Under the pieces are notes generated by a model. That model saw only the letters and a list, made by a program, of their open reading frames with translations. It searched no databases and had not been told where the DNA came from. Both the position numbers and the translations under genes were made by a program. Positions 53,287 through 63,676 of a stretch of DNA of 64,000 nt are shown piece by piece (the first letter of the stretch is position 1; each line of letters opens with the position of its first letter). The stretch comes from Hemicordylus capensis (lineage: Eukaryota > Chordata > Lepidosauria > Squamata > Cordylidae). Location of the stretch: contig NC_069670.1 in assembly GCF_027244095.1 (NCBI RefSeq), positions 16,201,320-16,265,319 on the forward strand, given 5' to 3'.

Positions 53287-53526
53287 ACTTTTAAATTAAC
53301 TTTGCCAATTAATGGTGAGCTGTAGCCCACCACCAGGGTCTCTCTCTCCCCCTGCAAAAAAAGCCCCACTACCTGTCTTCTGGGGGGGGGGGGAGCAGAC
53401 GGATTCTGGTATCCTCTTGCTCAGGAAGCAGAGGACTCCTGTACAAAACCCAGGGGGCCATCCTCTCCCTAGCCTGGGGAAAGGAGGAAGATGCTATTCC
53501 TTTCAGAAAGAGATCTGCATTAAGTA

Positions 53527-53742
53527 AAACTGATGTGTGAGCACTGGGAGATAATCCCCGTAGGGGATGGGGCCGCTCTGGGAAGAGCATCTAGGTCCCA
53601 AGTCCCCTCCCTGGCAGCACCTCCAAAATAGGGCTGAGAGAGACTCCTGCCTACAGACTTGGAGAAGCCGCTGCCAGTCTGTGAAGACAATACTGAGCTA
53701 GGTGGACCAAGGGTCTGACTCAGCATGTGGCAGCTTCCTGAA
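53527..53742 (+). mobile_element. Composite SINE, head truncated
   Basis: Starts at TGATGTGTGAGCACTGGG, has GGATGGGGCCGCTCTGGG and a full tail; first repeat after PRCC. Confidence 0.8.
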
Positions 53743-54464
53743 ACATTGCCGCTGATGGGTGCCCAATGGAAGCAAGCCAACTCTGGTGCGCGTGAGTTTC
53801 CTGGTGCATTTGGGTCCCTGTTAATCGGGCATCCCACCCACCCCCCTTGGATTCCAGGGCAGTGGAAATGGCTTGTGTTTTTTTTCCGGCGGAGGGGCGA
53901 AGAACAGCTTGAGCAATGGCTCAGCCAGCAAAACCTGGCAGGGGTGTTAAGAGAGGGTGCCTGTGAGAGGTGGAGGAGGGCTAGCGTTGCTTCTGCTCTC
54001 GCCAGCAAGCTGCCTCCCCCCTGGGCAGCTCTTAATAATAATCTTTATTACGGTCGTTGACCAGCCCTGGGCAGCTGGAAAAGGATGTTCTGGGGAGCGT
54101 CTTGTCTTCCTGGCTCTCTGATAAGGCATCGGAGCTGCAGGCGCGGGGCCTGCCAGCTTAAAAATAAATGTGTTTCTGGAAGCAATCAAAGGAAGAGCCA
54201 CAAGGTGGGAGCTGAAAGGGAGGGGGGGCCTTGCAAGCACACAGTTCGACTCTCTTATTTTTGGTAACCCTCCTTCAGGGCAAAGCTGATCTGGCCATGG
54301 GGTGGCAGCGACAGCAGCAGCCTAAACCACAGCCCTCTTCCTCTGCTCTAGGGTAGGAGTGGGCCGACTTGGCCCTCCGGCTGTTGTTGAACTCGCATCA
54401 TTGCTAGGCCCAACAACAAGAGTCCCGTTCCTCTTGAATAAAATGTGCACCCCCCCAGTGCAGG

Positions 54465-54572
54465 GGTTCTCGACTTTGGGTTCTCAGCCCTTGCCGGACT
54501 ACAGCTCCCATCATCTGCTGGCTGGGGCTGGTGGCTTTTGTAGTCCGGCAACAGCTCAGGTGGTCGGGAAGG
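54465..54572. mobile_element. Hairpin MITE
   Basis: GGGGTTCTCGACTTTGGG; CCGGACTACAGCTCCCATC pairs with GGTGGCTTTTGTAGTCCGG. Confidence 0.6.
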
Positions 54573-54593
54573 GAAGCTGGGGGTGGTCTAACT

Positions 54594-55525
54594 CAGTGTT
54601 TCTCAACCACCGGTCCCTGGACCGCTGCCGGTCCCCGAAGGGTTGAGTGCCGGTCCCTGACTGGGAGTCAACCCCCCCCCACAACTGAAATCAAGGCACT
54701 CACTTCCTCAATTTTGCACATGGCACGGAAGAGGAAGAGTATCACGGAGGCATGGGACCCTTCTTGTGCCTTGCCTCCACGTGCTGCTGAGATCTTCCTA
54801 CAGCTATCTTATTCCCTATCTTTACAGCTTCAAACTGTATGCGGTGCGGGGGCATGGAGGAAAAAGTATGGCAGTGGGCGCCACTTGAAGGGCTGCTGGT
54901 TCTTGCATGCTCATTGTTTGCAGCCAAAGGTTGGTTGATTGAAACCCAGCTGCCTGTTGTGGTCAAGGCGCCTTGAGAGGGAACGCTGTTTCCCTCTTGC
55001 ATCAGTGGGGCTTGCTTGTATGTTGTTTTCATTGGCCCCATGTAGCTTTTGAATTTTTCTAATGGCCCAACATCCCCTCTCCACTGAGTAATCACAAGCA
55101 CCTCCACTCCAGACATACTGGAGACAAATTTGTTCACCCAGGCTTTTAGATTCAGGGGTTCTCAACCTTGGGTACCCAGACGTTGGTGGACTTCTACTCC
55201 CATAATCCCCAGCCATAATGGCCAAATGCCATTGTTGCTGGGGGTTATGGGAGTTTAACTGAGGGACCCAAGGTTAAGAACCCCTAATATTCCATGTTTG
55301 CAAAAGATTCCAAATTTAATTATTTTAATGCTTATATTATTTTCATTCTAAACTGCCCAGAGATGCAAGTTTTGGGCAGTATAGAAGTCTGATAGACAGA
55401 CAGACAGACTTGAAACCCCTTTACTAACTGCTGGTCCGGGAAACTGCGCATGAAGAATGTAGCGGTCCTTGAAACTGCACGAAGAATTTAGTGGTCCTTG
55501 ACTCCAAAAAGTTTGAGAAACACTG
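54594..55525. mobile_element. hAT element, 932 bp, perfect 8-bp TSD, with nested hairpin element
   Basis: Ends CAGTGTTTCTCAA and TTTGAGAAACACTG; GTCTAACT is duplicated at 54586-54593 and 55526-55533. A second hairpin element (55155-55290) has inserted inside. No convincing transposase frame; a non-autonomous or decayed copy. Confidence 0.85.
55155..55290. mobile_element. Hairpin MITE nested in hAT element
   Basis: CAGGGGTTCTCAACCTTGGG to CCCAAGGTTAAGAACCCCT inside 54594-55525. Confidence 0.75.
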
Positions 55526-55535
55526 GTCTAACTGA

Positions 55536-55652
55536 TTCCCAACGGTTGTGGACTACTACAACTCCCAGAATCCCCAAGCAAGGCATTGTGGCTGGGGATT
55601 CTGGGAGTTGTAGTCCACAACATCTGGGAGTCCCTGTCAGCGGGAAGGCTGC
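55536..55652. mobile_element. Hairpin MITE abutting the hAT element
   Basis: GACTACTACAACTCCCAGAATCC and GGATTCTGGGAGTTGTAGTCC, starting a few bases after the hAT right TSD. Confidence 0.7.
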
Positions 55653-55864
55653 TGTCTTCTGTGGAGCACCTCGGCCCTTCCTGAGCGGGCAGATGTTTTT
55701 CATCTGCTCCCGCCCTGCCTGTTTTTCATCTGCCTCGGATGTTTTGCTGAGAGAACTGTGGACTGAAACCTCTTCTTCCCTCAGGAAGTTGAAGTGGAGG
55801 CGGGTTTCAGGGCCGCCCTGGGCTGTCTCAGAATCTCTCTGCCTAACCTGGCCCCAGTTTTCCC

Positions 55865-55966
55865 TCCCACCAGGGAATCCCAGAAGTCGTTGACTACAAC
55901 TCCCATCACGGCTGAGGATGCTGGGAGTTGTAGTCAACAACATCTGGAATTCCCTGTTGGGATGCT
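55865..55966. mobile_element. Hairpin MITE
   Basis: CAGGGAATCCCAGAAGTCG..ACTACAACTCCCATC and GGGAGTTGTAGTCAACAAC..GAATTCCCTG. Confidence 0.7.
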
Positions 55967-56092
55967 GCCTGCACCCCGAGGCTGGAAGGAGTCTGCAGCC
56001 TGAAAGCTGTGCAGAGGGGCCCGGCCTCCATTGCAGAGAGGACAGTCAGACGGGGTTGGAGAAAACCAGCTCTTCAGGGTCCGCCTCCTGCA

Positions 56093-56197
56093 GGTGGTGG
56101 ACTACAGTTCCCATCATCCCTAGCTGTGGTCCACTGTGGCTCAACAATGAGGGTTATAGTCCCACAACAACTGGACCAAGCCGTGCCGATTTGGTCC
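56093..56197. mobile_element. Hairpin MITE, diverged
   Basis: GGACTACAGTTCCCATCATCCC with an eroded partner (GAGGGTTATAGTCCCACAAC). Confidence 0.5.
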
Positions 56198-56199
56198 AG

Positions 56200-56442
56200 A
56201 CTAATGGTGCAGCGGGGAAGTAACTTGTCTAGGGAGCCAGAGGTTGCTGGTTCGAATCCTCCTTGGTATGTTTCCCAGATTATGGGAAACGCCTCTATCG
56301 GGCAGCAGCAGCAATATAGGAAGATGCTGAAAGGCATCCTCTCATACTCGTAACCCCCTCCTGTATTCTACCACAGAAAACCCCATGGCTCTGTGGTCAC
56401 CAGGAGTCGACACAGACTCACAGCTTGAATGCCCTGTAATAG
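56200..56442 (+). mobile_element. Sauria-type SINE with BovB-like tail
   Basis: tRNA-like head TGGTGCAGCGGGGAAGTAAC..GGTTCGAATCC; tail GGTCACCAGGAGTCGACACAG resembles the BovB 3' end, the usual partner LINE. Confidence 0.75.
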
Positions 56443-56444
56443 GC

Positions 56445-56532
56445 ATTCCCAGCTGCTGACTACAACTCCCACAATCCTCAGCTACACTGGCCTGGGGGAA
56501 TTGTGGGAGTTGTAGTCAATACCAGAAGGTCA
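56445..56532. mobile_element. Hairpin MITE
   Basis: GCTGACTACAACTCCCACAATCC pairs with GAATTGTGGGAGTTGTAGTC; directly follows a Sauria-type SINE. Confidence 0.65.
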
Positions 56533-56761
56533 GGCATGCACCAGGCGCAGCCGGGAACCACTTACAAAAGGTGTTGCCTAGATGCCTCTCCTTCCATTAC
56601 CTGAAGATGGGGGGCCTGTGGGGGTGGGTTCCCCAGACAAGAAGGTTTCCGGGTGGGACCTGGGGGGTGGGTTCCCCAGACTAGAAGGTTTCCTTCACTT
56701 GCCAAAGGTGGGCTGTCTCCAGAGCTACACAAACGTGGCCTTCCAGCTGTCAAGACCACAA

Positions 56762-56978
56762 TGAGCCAGCATGGTGTAGTGGTTTGACTGCTGGACTAGG
56801 ACCAGGGAGACCCGAGTTCCAGTCCCCATTCAGCCATGAGACTTGCTGGGTGACTTTTGCCCAGTCGCTTCTACCTCAGCCTAACCTACTTCACAGGGTT
56901 GTTGTGAGGAGAAACCCAAGTATGTAGAACACCGCTCTGGGCTCCTTGGAGGAATAGCAGGATATAAATGTTAATAAT
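56762..56978 (+). mobile_element. tRNA-headed squamate SINE, full length
   Basis: GAGCCAGCATGGTGTAGTGG, B-box GAGTTCCAGTCCCC, ends GCAGGATATAAATG. Confidence 0.87.
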
Positions 56979-57136
56979 AATAGGAAATTATGGGAATTGC
57001 AGCCCAGCGCCACTCCTCGCCATCCCGAGGGTATGCTGCCTCTGAACATGGAGGTTTCCCTAAGTCGCCATGGCTCACAGCTATAGTTGGGCTTCTTGGG
57101 GGGGGCGGGGAGCGATGCCTCCCATCTTAGCATACT

Positions 57137-57432
57137 GAAGGGAGGGCGGAGCTGGCCTTGTGGCCGCAAGCGCGAACTGGTTCCCCCCTTGCTTAGCAGG
57201 ACCCACCCTGGTTTGCATTTGGAAGGGAGACTCCATGTGCGAGCACGGGGAGATCTCCCCCTTCGTGGTGGGGGGGGGTTGAAACTGATCTGGGAAGGGC
57301 ATCTGTGTGTGTTTACACGCTGTAGGTCCCAGGTGCCCTCCTGCAGCCTCAGAGAAGCCGCTGCCAGTCTGGGTAGACGACACTGAGTTCCACGGACCAA
57401 GGGTCTGACTCGGTATCATAAAGCAGCTCGCT
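57137..57432 (+). mobile_element. 5S-headed composite SINE
   Basis: GGCGGAGCTGGCCTTGTGG, 5S-like TTGCTTAGCAGGACCCACCC, tail to 57430; abuts the CpG-rich block. Confidence 0.8.
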
Positions 57433-58060
57433 CTGTTCCAGATTTGGCACGCGGGGCGGGGGGGGCTCATCCTCCTCCTCCTCCTGAGCCGCCCTGGCCA
57501 GACACTCGCCGGGCGTAAGGCGAGCATGCGCGCCTCTCTCCCGCCAGCTCCTTCGCGCGGAAAGTCCGCGGCTTTGGCGCAAGTGGGGGGGCGTCCCGCT
57601 GGCTCTTCGGGAGCGGGCGGCTGGCCGGCAGGCAGGCAGAGCACGGGGGCTCTCCGGGGGCAGGAAACGGGCCGCCTCCAGCCCGCGCCAGGCGAGCAGG
57701 GAGAGGAGACCAGCGAGAGAGCGCTCGCCCGGTGGGCTGGTTGGCTGCTGTCGCAGTTTGGGGCGATCATTCCTGGCGCGGCTCCTCCCGGCTGTCCCTC
57801 GGAGGTGGGTCTGGAAAGGATCGGCGAGAGGCTGAGCGGAGCCGAGGAGGAGAAAGAGCAGCAAACTCGGGAGGAGGAAGAGGAGGAGGAGGCGCAGCCC
57901 CTGAAGCCCAGGCGGGTGGCATGTAAGTCTCTGGGACGGGAATAGGGGGCGGGGGGAACCCCCTCTCTCTGTTGGGGGGCGGGGGGCCAGAGACCAGGAA
58001 GTCCCCACCCTTCTCCCTTCCCCGCCTTGGCCCTGACTTCACCCCTGTGCGATGGGGAGC
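57430..58060. promoter_or_regulatory. CpG-rich block, possible promoter/first exon of an unseen neighbour
   Basis: Sharp GC and CpG rise between two SINEs, repeat-free, with a (GGA)n run and a possible plus-strand donor GTAAGT at 57923. A 139-codon plus-strand frame (57526-57945) has no recognised similarity and is Arg/Gly/Glu-biased. In human SH2D2A and NTRK1 lie beyond PRCC; nothing here identifies either. Confidence 0.4.
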
Positions 58061-58149
58061 AACCAGGCTGGTCGTCCTTGCAGGGCTGTTGTTCTCATTT
58101 ACTGCAAGCAAAGGACTGGGCAATGCGGGTCCGCCGTGAGTAGAGGTGC

Positions 58150-58440
58150 GGGGAGGATTGCTGGACTGGTGGTAGCAGGTAGCATGGGTCCCCTTTGCTA
58201 AGCAGGGCTCAGCTTGGTTTGCATTTGGAGGGGGGCTTCATGTGAGCACTGTGAGAGATCATCCCCCCCTTGGTGGGAGCTGGCACCAGCAACGTGGGAG
58301 AGCAGTAGGAGGGAAGGGAGCCTCGCCAGGTAGGGCTAGGAGAGACTCCTGCCTGCTGCCAGTCAGTGCAGGCAATCCAGCGTTAGCTGGACCGCTGGCT
58401 TGGCTCTGGCAGCTTCCTACTCCTACTCCTATCTTCCTAC
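58150..58440 (+). mobile_element. 5S-headed composite SINE, diverged
   Basis: GGACTGGTGGTAGCAGGTAGC, TTTGCTAAGCAGGGCTCAGC; tail partly replaced by (CTACTC)n. Confidence 0.7.
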
Positions 58441-58855
58441 TCCTCTCTCCTTTTGGGTGGATGTACACTCCTAAGAATTCATCTCTGGCTTTGGGTTGCC
58501 AGCCAGCCAGCACATTGGAGGAGGTGGGGAGAGAGAGAGAGAGAGAGAAGACGAGACCATCTACAAGAGCCATCATCGCATGCTCAGAGGCCAGGCACCA
58601 GAGCACGACAGTGCTGCGACCACCACCTTGGCATCCAGGCAGGGAAAGAAGCCGCTGAGCCTGTGATCAGCGTCAGGTTGGTGCCTCTGTGGACAGGCTG
58701 CAAATTGGACCGAGTGCTCTCGTGGGGCCCCAATGTGGCCGAATCGCCAATCTGCTCTTCAGGGGAAGCTAATGGTGGGATTGGGGGCAGGGATGAGCCG
58801 TGGGGGTCCCCCCTGGCCCCCTTCACTCGTTTTCTCCCACCGCCAAGGTCTAGAC

Positions 58856-59098
58856 TCCTGCTAACCCCTGCTAACTTGGCAGGCCCTTTTAACATGGCGA
58901 TTCTCTTCTCTTTAGCAGGGGGAGAGCAACTGGTCCTCTCTACCCCCAGCACAGCATCCCTCCAGTGACTGTTGCTGGTGTCTATCTTAGGTTTCTTTTT
59001 CGATGGTGAGCCCTTGGGACAGAGGGAACCCTCTTATTTATTTATTATTTCTCTGTGTAAACCATCTTAAGCCATTTTTGGAAATCGGCTAAATAATC
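58856..59098 (+). repeat. AGCAACTGGCCC-type repeat, full
   Basis: CTGCTAACCCCTGCTAACTTGG..GAGCAACTGGTCCTC..GTAAACCATCTTAAGCC. Confidence 0.7.
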
Positions 59099-59899
59099 AT
59101 AAAGGATAAAATAAACATAGACTCTAGCGCACGTCTGGAGGGCCTCTAGAACCGCCCGAGCAGCCCTTCGTAAGGGGCCCCCAAACACGGCCGACTCGGG
59201 TTGGGAAAACTCGGGCAGATGTTGTTGTCTTCCAAGGATCCGCCTCGCGCGGTGGTGGGCGCCCAGCAGATGGTGGGTGAGATCTCTCTCGGGCCGTGCA
59301 GGCTTCAGAAACGCTCTTGCAGGGAGGTGGGACGTTCCTGGCATCTCGTTTTGTGGGGGCAGATGGCACCTGGTGCAGAGCCAGATTTCAGGGGGTCCCC
59401 TCCTCCTCCTCCTCGGGCCCCAAAGCCCCTTCTTTTTCCCTGGGAGTCGTGGACCCTGCCCCACCCGGCTGCTGTTTTTGCCAGAGCTCTCTTATAAAAG
59501 CCTCGGCCTGCGCGGACTCCCAGCGATGCCAAGAATCCGCCAATTGCAACATATTTTTCACATCTCTTTAAAAATAGGCTGCCTGCCCACCTCCCTCTGG
59601 CCTTAAAAGAGCTATCTGTTCATTGTGCTCAGGGCTGTCGGGGCCAACTCGGAAATAATAAATGAGCCTCCGGGGAATTTGGCCACGGAAAAAACGATGG
59701 ATGCTCCAGCTGGAAAGGGTTCTGCGCGCCGAGGGGCTGGTTGAGTGAGGCCACCAGTGGGCAGTGCTGTGCTGGATGAAGCCGGGCACCTCTGGTTTTC
59801 AGCTTGTGGGTAAACCGGGTTGCGTTCCCCACGCCTGCATGGGATGCTCCAGGTACTCCAGGGACCTAGATCGCATGTGGCAAGCCTTTCTGTGGTCCC

Positions 59900-60207
59900 T
59901 CCTATGGAACATAGCAAGCTGCCATATACTGAGTCAGACCCTTGGCTCAGTATTGTCTTCACAGACTGGCAGCAGCTTCTCCAAGGTTGCGGGCAGGAAT
60001 CTCTCTCAGCCCAATCTTGAAGTTGCTGCCAGGGAGGGAACTTGGAACCTCGATGCTCTTCCCAGAGCGGCCCCATCGTCCCCTAAAAGGGGAATATCCT
60101 ACAGTGCTCACACTTCTAGTCTCTCATTCATATGCAACCAGGGTGAACCCTGCTTAGCAAAGGGGACAATTCCTGCTTGCTTGCACAAGACCAGCTCTCC
60201 TCCCGTT
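59900..60207 (-). mobile_element. 5S-headed composite SINE, complete
   Basis: AGCAAGCTGCCATATACTGAG to the head ACCCTGCTTAGCAAAGGGG. Confidence 0.85.
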
Positions 60208-60328
60208 CTGTGAGCGGCTGGCCCTGGGGGATTCTGTCTGTCCTGCGGGGGGGGGGGGTGCGGTCTCAGCTCTGCATTTCCAACCAACAAACAGGAAAAT
60301 CCCCAGCAGCCTCGCCCCCTGCCTGAAA

Positions 60329-60421
60329 TCCTGGAAAGCTGCTGCCAGTCAGAGCAGACAATCCTGAGCTGGATGGATCAAGTGCCTGACTCAGTAGGTG
60401 GCAGCTTCCTATGTTCCTATA
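60329..60421 (+). mobile_element. SINE tail fragment
   Basis: AGCTGCTGCCAGTCAGAGC to GCTTCCTATGTTCCTAT. Confidence 0.65.
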
Positions 60422-60724
60422 AAGCACCGATTCCAGGAGGAACACTATCTCTCTTCTCCTGCCATTTTCCTGCCATTGTTCTTTTTATCTCCTGGGCTCC
60501 ACCTGTCTCTCTCTTCCTTTCGGTTGCCTTAGTAATGGTTGTTTCTTCTGTCCTTCTGGCGTGTCCCTCACTGAAATCACCCTGGGGAGGGACAGGCGCT
60601 GGGCCCCCTTCCAGATTCACCCAGACCACCTTCAGAGCTGGAAGGAGCCAGTTCTGGTCAAGGGGATGCCAGAGATATCTGAGTTCAGATTCCATTTCCA
60701 AGGGGGCAGTCAGCCTGCAATGCT

Positions 60725-60935
60725 CAGGCAGCAGACATAAGAAGAGCCCAGCTGGATCAGCCCCAAGAAGGCCCACCAGATGCCTCTGCGAAGCCCGCAG
60801 GCAAGAATTTGTCTAAACCCCTCTGAAAGCCGCCCAGGCTATCGGCAGCCACCACATCTTGTGGCAGAGAGTTCCACAGGTTGATTACGCGTTGTGTGGA
60901 AACGTACGTCCTTTTGCCGGCCCTCAGTTTCTTAG
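60725..60935 (-). mobile_element. CR1/L2-type LINE 3' end
   Basis: Minus frame RVINLWNSLPQDVVAADSLG..FQRGLDKFL is the C-terminus of the LINE polyprotein; followed by the common 3' UTR. Confidence 0.75.
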
Positions 60936-61384
60936 CAGTCGGTTTCATGGGACAGACGGAAGTCCAGCGAGGGAGTTCTCCCCACGTGGCATCCCTCTCC
61001 CCTGCAACTGGGGTCCTCCAGCGTGGGTCCCCAGAAGTTGTTGGAAGTCTCTCTGTCACAGTGGCCTTCAGGAGGGACTCATGTTTGTGGCCTGCAAGGC
61101 AGCCTTTTGCACCTCGCCCCCAAACATTGGGCCACCCCCCGGGGCCAGCAAAATAGTCCCTGCAAGCCAGATCTGGCTCGAGGGCCCAATCCAGCCCCCA
61201 GGCCTTATGTTGATCAGGCCTGCATTTGGGCATCTGGATGGAAATAGGATACTGAGCCCCCTGGGTCTGCCACAGCAGGCCTTCTCCTAGGTCTTTTTAT
61301 TAAAGCAGAGGAGGGCATGATGTTTCCAGGAACAGTGGGAGCAGGACACGGAAACGTGGCCAGGGTGCTTGATTCCCTGAATAG

Positions 61385-61562
61385 GCAGCCCCCTGCTGAC
61401 TAAGCAAAGAGGCCATCTTTTGAAGTGGCGATGCTCTTACATTCGGCAGGGGGAGAGCAACTGGCCTTATCCGACCCCAGCACAGCATCCCTCCAGTGGC
61501 TGTTGCTGGTGTCTGCCTCAGCACCTTGGTTGACGAGCAGTATATAAAATATTTATAGTAGT
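61385..61562 (+). repeat. AGCAACTGGCCC-type repeat, partial
   Basis: CCCTGCTGACTAAGCAAAGAGG..GAGAGCAACTGGCC..CAGTATATAAAATA. Confidence 0.65.
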
Positions 61563-61704
61563 CGGTTTGCCGCTGCTGATCTGCGTGGTTCTGATTTCAG
61601 GAGACCTCTGTGGAAGGTGGAAGTTGTTATGTTGTGGGGGGGCGTTGAGGAACTGGAAGTAGGAAGAGAGAGTGTTTCATTGCAGGCGTCATCCAGAGAA
61701 GCAG

Positions 61705-61787
61705 GAAATAAGTCAGTGCAGACAATACTGAGTCTCGTGGACCGTTGGTCTGACTCGGTAGAAGGCCTCTTCCTACGTTGCCATGTT
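61705..61787 (+). mobile_element. SINE tail fragment
   Basis: AAGTCAGTGCAGACAATACTG..CTGACTCGGTAGAAGG. Confidence 0.55.
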
Positions 61788-61972
61788 ATTCTGTCTCTGG
61801 GCACGATTTAAGAAACCAAACCAACGACTGAGCAAATGGGTCAAACTAGAATATTGCCGTTTTGCTCCACTCGCCTGGCAACCGCAATGGTGCGAACGTC
61901 TCAAAGTGTCTCAAGAACCCGGACGTTAGTCACCCCTCTCCTCCGATCCCACTTTAGGGTGGGCCAGGAGTG

Positions 61973-62283
61973 TCAGAAGCTGCCTGACACTGACTGGCAG
62001 CAGCTCTCCAAGATTCCAGGCGGTCGACACGGGCCGGCAGCCGTTTCCCTCCAGCCGGGAACCTCTCTCAGCCCCGACTGGAGATGCCAGGGAGGGGGAC
62101 CTCGAGTCGGACCTTCTGTACGCCAAGCATCCAGATGCTCCCTCCCACCGAGCTCCTCCCCGCCGGGGAATATCCTCACCCGCGGCAGTCTCCCCAACAA
62201 ATGCAAACCAAGGCAGGCCCTGCTTAGCAAAGAGGACAACCCGGGGCGCGGGGCTACCCCAAGGCCAGCTCTCCTCCAGGCAG
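61973..62283 (-). mobile_element. 5S-headed composite SINE, diverged
   Basis: Tail CAGAAGCTGCCTGACACTGAC; head GGCCCTGCTTAGCAAAGAGG. Confidence 0.75.
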
Positions 62284-62285
62284 AG

Positions 62286-62850
62286 CCACTGCTGCCCCCC
62301 CACCCCCCCACACACACACACCCTTGTGGCCGGCGGCTTCTGCTCTTGAAAACAGAACAGCTGGAAACAGGAAGATCTGCCGATTCTCCGATTCTCCTCC
62401 CCTGCTCGCTCGCTCTCGCTTCTGGTTCCCCTCGAGCCTTCCTGTTGTATACAATTTCCTCCCGCAGAGCAGGCGGCGGGCTGGCTCTCCTGTCTTGGAC
62501 GGCCTACTCTGGAGAGCAGCTCCCTTGCGGTGGCCTCCTTCCTCCTGTTCACCTTTCCAGGCAGGTGTGGTCCACCTGGCCCAACTTCCCAGGTGTGCTG
62601 GGTGGCCCTCTTCTCCCCTCCCCTCTTCCTGGCAGGGTTTCCTGTCTACCTGGACGGGGCTAGGCGGCCCTTGGCTGTGTCAGGAGGAAGTGGCCGTGAA
62701 GGGGATGCTTTGAGGCGGGCTCAGAGTGGCCGCAGGTGAGTTTCCTACCTGGCCGAGAAGAGATGGAGACGGGAGAGGTGGCTGGGTGGGATCGGTGAGG
62801 TCTGATCGTTTTCTTGGGAGCCCCGGGCTGCGTAACCTCCTTGCCCCCTC
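62286..62850. other. Unique GC-rich stretch near right end
   Basis: Open frames up to 275 codons start in the preceding SINE and so are not gene-like. An acceptor-like TTTCCTCCCGCAG at 62455-62467 is the only exon hint. Confidence 0.35.
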
Positions 62851-62854
62851 CTGC

Positions 62855-62962
62855 AGATGCTGGACTACAAGTCGCACCGTCCCTGACTATCGTGCCCCCA
62901 CCATGGCTGGGGATGATGGGAGTTGTAGTCCCCAAACAGCTAGGGTAGACGCTGCAAAGCCC
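62855..62962. mobile_element. Hairpin MITE
   Basis: GCTGGACTACAAGTCGCACC and GGGGATGATGGGAGTTGTAGTCC halves. Confidence 0.6.
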
Positions 62963-63069
62963 TGCATGACCAGAAATGGCCTGGGAGGCTATTATGTTTC
63001 CGGAATCCAGTGCCCCGGCTGAGGTTGTGGCCAAGCCTTTGGGGCGTGGGCATTTCAACGATCGACACC

Positions 63070-63242
63070 TTGATTTATTTACCTGTATTTACCCCAAAGG
63101 CACAGAGATCTGAATGTACGAGGACCCACGGCACTCCCAATTTCTAACGTCAAAGAACTTGCAGGGCTTTTTGGTGGGGGGATTTGGATTCGTCCTAGAT
63201 TTTGGACTAGTTTTGGATTCAGGTAAATGCAGTAAATAAAAT
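63070..63242. mobile_element. Degenerate copy of the GTATTTACC-ended element
   Basis: Begins TTATTTACCTGTATTTACC and ends GGTAAATGCAGTAAAT in inverted orientation, resembling 26611-26795. Confidence 0.45.
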
Positions 63243-63637
63243 TCCTAAGCCTCCGGGGCAAGGGGGGCTGATCTCACTTTTCTCTCAAGGAGATCTTGGG
63301 AAGCAGAGATCTTCGGAGTTCCCCCTTGGACCTCTCCTCTGGTGGTTGTGTTGGGGAAGCAGCGCAGGAATCTTAATTCCCGGGTAGGTCCAAGGAAATG
63401 TTTAGGCGTCCTGTCTACTCTCTGATAAAGAATGTGTCTATATCGTGTTTAGTGTTGCTCAATTCCGGGCAGCCGTGTGTGGAAAACTCGCCGTGAAATT
63501 AAAAAGGCTCCTCTTCACGTCAGTTCATGGCAATAAATGAGTAGGCAAATTTAAAAATCATCCAGGAATGATTTTGTCTCTAAGGTGGATAAGTGTCTGT
63601 CCTGATTTGGACGGATATAGACAGCTTGTTCTGTATG

Positions 63638-63639
<2 letters not shown>

Positions 63640-63675
<36 letters not shown>

Positions 63676-63676
63676 T
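63640..63676. repeat. (ATT)n microsatellite, LINE tail
   Basis: About 12 units at the 3' end of the minus-strand LINE. Confidence 0.9.

Larger units (their letters stand above)
51932..53305 (+). other. PRCC: PRCC 3' UTR
   Basis: About 1.3 kb from stop codon to two AATAAA hexamers. Contains a (GT)n tract at 52296-52341, so length will vary between alleles. The 319-codon open frame across it (52119-53078) is chance. Confidence 0.6.
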
